Assembly (NCBI GenBank): GCA_027452005.1 | Contig: DAIDHF010000004.1 | Location: 1 to 64,000 of the forward strand | Reading direction: 5' to 3' | Source of the DNA: Acidimicrobiales bacterium | GTDB lineage: Bacteria > Actinomycetota > Acidimicrobiia > Acidimicrobiales > JAKAVM01 | Length of the DNA stretch: 64,000 nt | Program-made: the position numbers and the translations under genes | Shown: positions 59,356-64,000 of the stretch, piece by piece | How the letters are laid out: each line of letters starts with the position of its first letter | How positions within the stretch are numbered: the stretch's first letter is position 1 | The notes under the pieces: generated by a model | The model's database searches: none | What the model saw: the letters and a program-made list of their open reading frames with translations, nothing else | What the model was told of the DNA's origin: nothing

Positions 59356-62300
59356 CCTTGGGCAATTCCCACAAAGTTTACAGGAGCATTTTCATTTGGG
59401 GGAACAGAGATCTCGCCGGGAGTCGAAAAGACGTCTGCATCACCAAAAGACTCTATAATCCCAGTCTGGGTAACTTCCCAGTACCCCTGTCCCGATGGGG
59501 TGGCAGCTATCCCCACGACTGGCGACATTAGGGTCATAGCCCCGGTTGACCCAAAAAATCCGGCGTCGCCAAAGGCAAACACGCCACCATCTGATGCCAC
59601 CAGCCAGTACCCGTGTCCCGATGGGGTGGCAGCTATCCCCACGACTGGCGATGCCAAGGTCATAGCCCCGGTTGACCCAAAGAATCCGGCGTCGCCAAAG
59701 CTTTCAACATAGCCACCTGACGAGGTCTCCCAAGAGCCAATACCGGCAGCCTCTAGGGTAGTTGCCACGACTTGTTGTCCGAAAAGGTCTCCGGCACTTT
59801 GAGAAAGCAGGGGGGCTGACCCGTAGGTTAGTTGCGACCCGTTCGAGCTACCTAGAATAAGCCCTTGGCTAAGAGGAATTGGCCCGATAATAATCGACAG
59901 GTTTACCTGACCTGTCTTTGGTTGGTTAGAGGAATCAGCGGCCGTGACCGTTACGTTGTAGGTTCCCCCGGCGAGTGGGACCCCGGATATAAGGCCGCCT
60001 TGAGAGAGACCTAATCCCGGAGGAAGGGTTCCAGTGGTAATTGACCATACATAGGGGGTGCTACCACCCTGGGCCTCTAGCTTTACCGAATACTGGGCAC
60101 CCACAATTGCTCCCGGTAACGACGAAGTGAGAGTAGAAAAGCTAGTCGGTGTTACCGAAGGTGCGATAGTTATTGTGAACCACCCGGTGGCTACTAGGGC
60201 TAAAGTTGCCGTGTCGGTTACCTCAAGTTCAATATTTTGAGTTCCCGAGGCCGTGGGAGTACCAGATATAGTTCCCGTTGAACTCGCAACCACCGACGTA
60301 GCTCCAGTTTGAGGCGATACGGTAAGTCCTGAAGGGAGGGTTCCAGTGGTAATTGACCATGTGTACAAACCAGTACCTCCCGAGGCTGACAACATCGCGC
60401 TATAGGGTACCCCGACCTGGCCTTCTGGAAGAGACACGGTTGTTATTACCAAATTTGGTTGTTCTGCCACCGTGATGGTTATGTTTGTTGAGTACGTGTT
60501 GCCTTGGTCATCGGTCGCCGTTACGGTGATGCCATAAACCCCGGTCACATCGGGGGTCCCTGAGATCTGACCAGAACTAGAAAGAACCAGTCCTCCTGGC
60601 AGGCTTGAACCGGTTGAGAAACTTATGGTCCCGATTCCACCGGAGCCACTAAGAGATGCCGAGTAGGCAACCCCTAAAGTTCCCTGGTTGAGAGTAGTTG
60701 TATTTATGGCCAAACCCGTTGGATCACTAGAGATGACAGCGTCGCCTATTGAGTCACTGGCTCCACAAAACGCACTTGTCGGACAACTCACGGCCTCTAA
60801 AGAGAGCGTTCCTGATCCGTCAATCAGGACCGGCGACCGCCATGAACCACTGTTGAATTCCACAAAGTATCCCTTTGAGTCTACTGCCCCACAAAATACT
60901 GTACTCGGACACGATACTGAAGTAAGAGAGCTTCCAGGATCGATAGTCGTGGGCGACCACGATAACCCGCTGTAGGTGTACTCACTCCCGTTGGTCGCCG
61001 TGGCCACGCAAAAGCTGGTCGAGGTACAGGAAATCGAGGTCAAGTCGACTCCGCTTGCCACGGTTAGTTCACTCCAGGCCCCGGTTGAATAGACGTAGGA
61101 GTCCCCGTTGGTAGCCGTGGCCACGCAAAAGCTGGTCGAGGTACAGGAAATCGAGGTCAAGTCGACTCCGGCCGAAATGAGCGTAGCCGACGACCACGAT
61201 CCTGAGTATGTGTACTCGTGTCCGGTCGCATCAACCCCAACGCACTGGGAACTTGACGCAATGCAGTCGATAGAGTCGACAGCGGTTCCCGAGGCGGTCA
61301 AGGTGGTCGCCGTCGACCAGGTCGTACCACTGTAGATGAATGCGAGTCCTTGTGAAGTGCCGGCTGCACACAGAGTTGAAGAAGCGCATGATAGTCCGGT
61401 TACGGGACTTGACGATAGCGAGCTAGGAATGTGCCAGAAGCTCGACGTGGTTACATGGGACTCCAAGTTCTGTGTTTTGGCGCTGAAAGCAGAAAGCTCA
61501 TGGTTGGTTGACGAACTAGCTTGGGTCGAACTAAAGCTCAAGAGCCACTCATTTGAGTTATTGTCGGCCGCTACACACCCGTTGAACTGAGAGCATGAAA
61601 AGGCCGTGATTTGAGTGTTACCAGAAAGCTGTCCAGCAACCCACGAGCCCGATAAGGCACTGTCATTAGCAAATACCCGACCTCGACTGTCGGCTAAAAC
61701 GCATGAACCTTGGGAGGTGCATCCCCCGGCAATCAGGGGAGTCTGTGAATCAATCCCCGCTACGGTCCACGCTGAGGCGCCGCCGGTGGGGTTGGTTGAG
61801 GAGATCACATTGCCATATGAGTCGCCAATAAGGCACAAGGTGGTCGAGCCACACGTCACGAACTCGGGTTGATTGGCCCCGTCTAGGTTGAACTTAGACC
61901 AGCCCACAGGCGACTGGCTGGTCGGGTCGGTGCTTTCTAAAACGTTCCCTTCGTCGTCTATTGCAATGCAAAGTAGCGTGCTCGGGCAGCTAACCGAGAC
62001 TATTGAGTGGCCAGGATCCGCGTAGATTGAACTCCAAGCCGAGGCAGCTCCAATGGGGTCTGAAGAAACAAGAATATTGCCCCGCTGGTCGCCAGCTACG
62101 CACAACGTCGAATTCGGGCACGAAACCGAGTTGATCGGGGTAGAAAGGTCTATGTCATATATGTTGTAAGAACTAGCCCCCTGGGTAGGATTTTCACTAA
62201 AAAGTACGTCGCCGGTTGAATCGACACCTACGCACAGCTGGCTAGAAGGACATGCAATAGAGTTGACCGTCGACTCGGTTTGAGTTGAGGCGTACCCCAG

Positions 62301-63611
62301 TGTTCCCTGGGACCATGAGGGCGACGTGGTATTTACTTGGGACCCCGTGGCAAGGTCAGGGCCAGAGCTCGCAACACAATTGCCTGGACTTGAGCACGCA
62401 ATTGAAGATACCGGACTTGTCCTGTCAAGCCCGACTTGTGACCACTGCGAGGCCTGTTGAGAGTTTGTGTTCAGGTCTTCTTCGATCACGCCCTGGTTGT
62501 CCACCAAAAAGCATGAACTTTCTGTGGGACAGCTAACTGAGCTAGCCCCGAGGTCATTTGTTGGACTCTGTACCCAAGATGATGAACCAGGATCTGTAGG
62601 CAAGTCAGTGTTGACTAGGGATTTTCCCTGGGTGCTAACCGCAACGCACTCATTAGAAGTAGGGCACGTAACAGAGGAAATATTTGTCGACGATGCTATT
62701 CGAATCGTCGACCAGCTTCCGGCTCCGTTGCCCGGATTGGTGGATACCAGTAGATTGCCGTACACATCTGAGGCAACACACGAGTAAAAAGGTGATTGGG
62801 CGACACACGCGAGCGATGTAAGCTGACTCCCTCCGTCAATATTGTAGGAAGTCCACTTGGGGGATCTATCGAAGGGGTTCTGACTAAAGAGAAAGTTTCC
62901 GGACTGGTCAACTGCACCACACCAGGTGCTACTTGGACACGAGAGCCCAGTAAGGCCTACTCGGACCGGGGGGTTAGCCGACGTTTGATCTATCTCGGTA
63001 ATATCCCAGGTTGGAGTGGACGTGAACGCGTTTGAACTAAAAAGAAAGTTACCCGCCGAGTCGACGGCTCCGCACAGGACACTAGAGATGCAGCCAACCA
63101 AGTTTACACTGTTTGGCGTATCGACTTGACTTGCAGTCCACGAACTCTGGCCACTAGATGGAGCGATAGGCAGAGTGCTTGACGTGTACGTCCAACCGTT
63201 CTTGCCAGTGGCTATGCACGAGGTTATATTTGGGCACGATATTGAGAAAATTGACGAGCCTGATGGCGAGCTGTATTCCGCATCCCATTCCTGTGAGGTC
63301 GTCCAGGCAGAGTTCATCTCCAATATCCTTCCGTGACTGTCCCCGGCAACACAGAGTCCAATGGATGGACAGGCAATTGTGTCAATCCCAACTGCCGATA
63401 TCCCGGTACCGGGTGAAAATATCTCTTGAGGCCCGGAGATGGTTGCCGGGAAGTTAGCTGGAAACCCACTTGGAATACTGGTTGGTGCTGTCTTGGGTGA
63501 GCCGTCAGGGGCAAGAGTCGAGGCTCTGGCCCCAGTGACGTTCAATCCAAACACGCACTCGATTATCAAAACAGGAACGATCCAGATTCGAGTGAGTCTA
63601 GATTTTCTCAC
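59352..63611 (-). CDS. Giant secreted repeat protein, third paralogue with putative Ig domains
   Basis: A 1419-residue exported protein with signal peptide (IWIVPVLIIECVFGLNVTGARA). Residues about 75-670 hold 14 cysteine-pair repeats (SVSCPSTxLCIAxDxxGN), and after a 45-residue linker a further six (about 740-950), two of them almost identical. Three He_PIG-type Ig domains follow (about 960-1250, recognised by ITTGTLPPGLGLSQGGLISG), then three GYW-type repeats at the end. It overlaps the convergent RmlC-like gene by four bases at the 3' ends. GTG start. Probably cell-surface exposed; function unknown. Confidence 0.85.
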   Translation of the reverse strand: MRKSRLTRIWIVPVLIIECVFGLNVTGARASTLAPDGSPKTAPTSIPSGFPANFPATISGPQEIFSPGTGISAVGIDTIACPSIGLCVAGDSHGRILEMNSAWTTSQEWDAEYSSPSGSSIFSISCPNITSCIATGKNGWTYTSSTLPIAPSSGQSSWTASQVDTPNSVNLVGCISSVLCGAVDSAGNFLFSSNAFTSTPTWDITEIDQTSANPPVRVGLTGLSCPSSTWCGAVDQSGNFLFSQNPFDRSPKWTSYNIDGGSQLTSLACVAQSPFYSCVASDVYGNLLVSTNPGNGAGSWSTIRIASSTNISSVTCPTSNECVAVSTQGKSLVNTDLPTDPGSSSWVQSPTNDLGASSVSCPTESSCFLVDNQGVIEEDLNTNSQQASQWSQVGLDRTSPVSSIACSSPGNCVASSGPDLATGSQVNTTSPSWSQGTLGYASTQTESTVNSIACPSSQLCVGVDSTGDVLFSENPTQGASSYNIYDIDLSTPINSVSCPNSTLCVAGDQRGNILVSSDPIGAASAWSSIYADPGHSIVSVSCPSTLLCIAIDDEGNVLESTDPTSQSPVGWSKFNLDGANQPEFVTCGSTTLCLIGDSYGNVISSTNPTGGASAWTVAGIDSQTPLIAGGCTSQGSCVLADSRGRVFANDSALSGSWVAGQLSGNTQITAFSCSQFNGCVAADNNSNEWLLSFSSTQASSSTNHELSAFSAKTQNLESHVTTSSFWHIPSSLSSSPVTGLSCASSTLCAAGTSQGLAFIYSGTTWSTATTLTASGTAVDSIDCIASSSQCVGVDATGHEYTYSGSWSSATLISAGVDLTSISCTSTSFCVATATNGDSYVYSTGAWSELTVASGVDLTSISCTSTSFCVATATNGSEYTYSGLSWSPTTIDPGSSLTSVSCPSTVFCGAVDSKGYFVEFNSGSWRSPVLIDGSGTLSLEAVSCPTSAFCGASDSIGDAVISSDPTGLAINTTTLNQGTLGVAYSASLSGSGGIGTISFSTGSSLPGGLVLSSSGQISGTPDVTGVYGITVTATDDQGNTYSTNITITVAEQPNLVITTVSLPEGQVGVPYSAMLSASGGTGLYTWSITTGTLPSGLTVSPQTGATSVVASSTGTISGTPTASGTQNIELEVTDTATLALVATGWFTITIAPSVTPTSFSTLTSSLPGAIVGAQYSVKLEAQGGSTPYVWSITTGTLPPGLGLSQGGLISGVPLAGGTYNVTVTAADSSNQPKTGQVNLSIIIGPIPLSQGLILGSSNGSQLTYGSAPLLSQSAGDLFGQQVVATTLEAAGIGSWETSSGGYVESFGDAGFFGSTGAMTLASPVVGIAATPSGHGYWLVASDGGVFAFGDAGFFGSTGAMTLMSPVVGIAATPSGQGYWEVTQTGIIESFGDADVFSTPGEISVPPNENAPVNFVGIAQG
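59479..59730 (-). repeat. Two tandem 126-bp units encoding the GYW repeat
   Basis: Two adjacent 126-base units near the 3' end of the third giant gene, nearly identical over about 100 bases. Same unit length as in the 14447 gene, showing a shared 42-residue module that is recently amplified here. Confidence 0.8.
60985..61205 (-). repeat. Two near-identical 117-bp cysteine-pair repeat units
   Basis: Two units offset by 117 bases (39 codons) encode the same VDLTSISCTSTSFCVATAT segment; about 70 bases are nearly unchanged. This indicates recent duplication of one blade-like repeat in the 59352 gene. Confidence 0.75.
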
Positions 63612-63705
63612 GCTGCAACCGATCTAATTCGCATCTTTGTAATCCTATAAATTCTCGATGAAAGCAGTGTGAGGCCTAAATGTAAGGACCCTCATTCGCT
63701 GGCAC

Positions 63706-64000
63706 CTAGGCTTTTAGTTGGCCATCAGGAGAGTCCTGCCCAAGAGTCCTGATTATAAATGCCAAAACCCGGGCCTCATCTCTCCAGGCGTCATAGCGCC
63801 CAGATGGGCCTCCGTGCCCAGCACCCATCTCAGTCTTGAGGAACACGGTTGTCTCTGGAGAGAGATATCGAATTTTTGCCACCCACTTGGCTGGTTCCCA
63901 GTAAGACACCCTGGGATCGTTTAGCCCAGCCGTGGCCAAGATGGGCGGGAGAATACGACCAGCGACCACGTTGTCATAGGGGCAGTAGGACTTCATGTAC
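63706..64000 (-). CDS. Oligopeptidase B / prolyl oligopeptidase family, C-terminal end (cut by window edge)
   Basis: The last 98 or so codons of a serine peptidase of the prolyl oligopeptidase family; the frame stays open to the window edge, so the track start at 63996 is internal. YCPYDNV, ATAGLNDPRVSYWEPAKWVA with the catalytic Asp and TEMGAGHGGPSGRYD with the catalytic His match oligopeptidase B (protease II), which cuts peptides after basic residues. The nucleophile Ser lies outside the window. It is upstream of the third giant gene on the same strand with 94 bases between. Confidence 0.85.
   Translation of the reverse strand, partial: YMKSYCPYDNVVAGRILPPILATAGLNDPRVSYWEPAKWVAKIRYLSPETTVFLKTEMGAGHGGPSGRYDAWRDEARVLAFIIRTLGQDSPDGQLKA

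Noticed and set aside
1-64000. tRNA, rRNA and CRISPR arrays
   Set aside because: Intergenic regions are short; no cloverleaf-like sequence, rRNA segment or regularly spaced short repeats were seen. The only regular repeats are within the giant coding genes.

Overview
The window reads as chromosomal DNA of a high-GC-lineage actinobacterium with only moderate GC (about 50% by eye), most likely of the class Acidimicrobiia. The pointers are heavy use of GTG and TTG starts, several promoters that would give leaderless mRNAs, many paired acyl-CoA dehydrogenases of mycobacterial sterol type, a DUF2510-like tail, and three very large secreted proteins with C-terminal GYWLVASDGGVF-type repeats, which I associate with Acidimicrobiales. 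I ran no search; family names come from recognised motifs and remembered family sequences.

Region 1 (1-9.3 kb) is a plus-strand sterol side-chain degradation cluster. A KstR-like TetR regulator and a second TetR lie among acyl-CoA dehydrogenases, followed by recognisable counterparts of FadE29 (ChsE2), ChsH2 (here split into separate MaoC and DUF35 genes), FadE28 (ChsE1), ChsH1 and the aldolase Ltp2. Together they would dehydrogenate, hydrate and cleave the last three-carbon side-chain unit of a steroid CoA ester. Region 2 (9.4-17.3 kb) holds two convergent giant secreted repeat proteins. Region 3 (17.3-26.4 kb) has a FadD17-like steroid-CoA ligase, an F420-type luciferase-like oxidoreductase, a decayed VapBC toxin-antitoxin pair with a preserved operator, a five-gene oxidoreductase operon ending in its probable TetR regulator, and an exported phospholipase C-like lipoprotein. 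A hairpin mobile-element relic lies at 26.5-26.7 kb.

Region 4 (27-38.2 kb) carries a second lipid module: an SDR dehydrogenase, two acyl-CoA dehydrogenases, a DUF35 plus thiolase-like pair resembling a second side-chain aldolase, a FadD19-like ligase and another acyl-CoA dehydrogenase. Peptide deformylase, an ACT-domain protein, an ArsR regulator and an ABC1/UbiB kinase are mixed in. Region 5 (38.2-49.3 kb) includes an endoglycosylceramidase-like lipoprotein, a DUF167 protein, a diguanylate cyclase with a DUF2510-like tail, an oligopeptide-type binding lipoprotein, an AidB-like dehydrogenase, an atypical Lgt paralogue, a dienelactone hydrolase and a malyl-CoA lyase-like enzyme.

Region 6 (49.3-64 kb) has a methylsuccinyl-CoA dehydrogenase-like enzyme, a methyltransferase, a GGDEF-EAL protein, a DUF6941 protein, a MaoC hydratase, an epoxide-hydrolase-like enzyme, PilT, a metallo-beta-lactamase-fold hydrolase, an HsaB-like flavin reductase, an RmlC-like epimerase, a third giant repeat protein and the end of oligopeptidase B.

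Taken together the cell looks equipped to consume eukaryote-derived membrane lipids: sterols (CoA ligases, dehydrogenases, aldolases), phospholipids (PLC-like enzyme) and possibly glycosphingolipids (GH5 enzyme). The acetyl- and propionyl-CoA released could be assimilated through ethylmalonyl-CoA-type steps (Mcd-like and Mcl-like proteins). No tRNA, rRNA, CRISPR array or intact transposase was seen.
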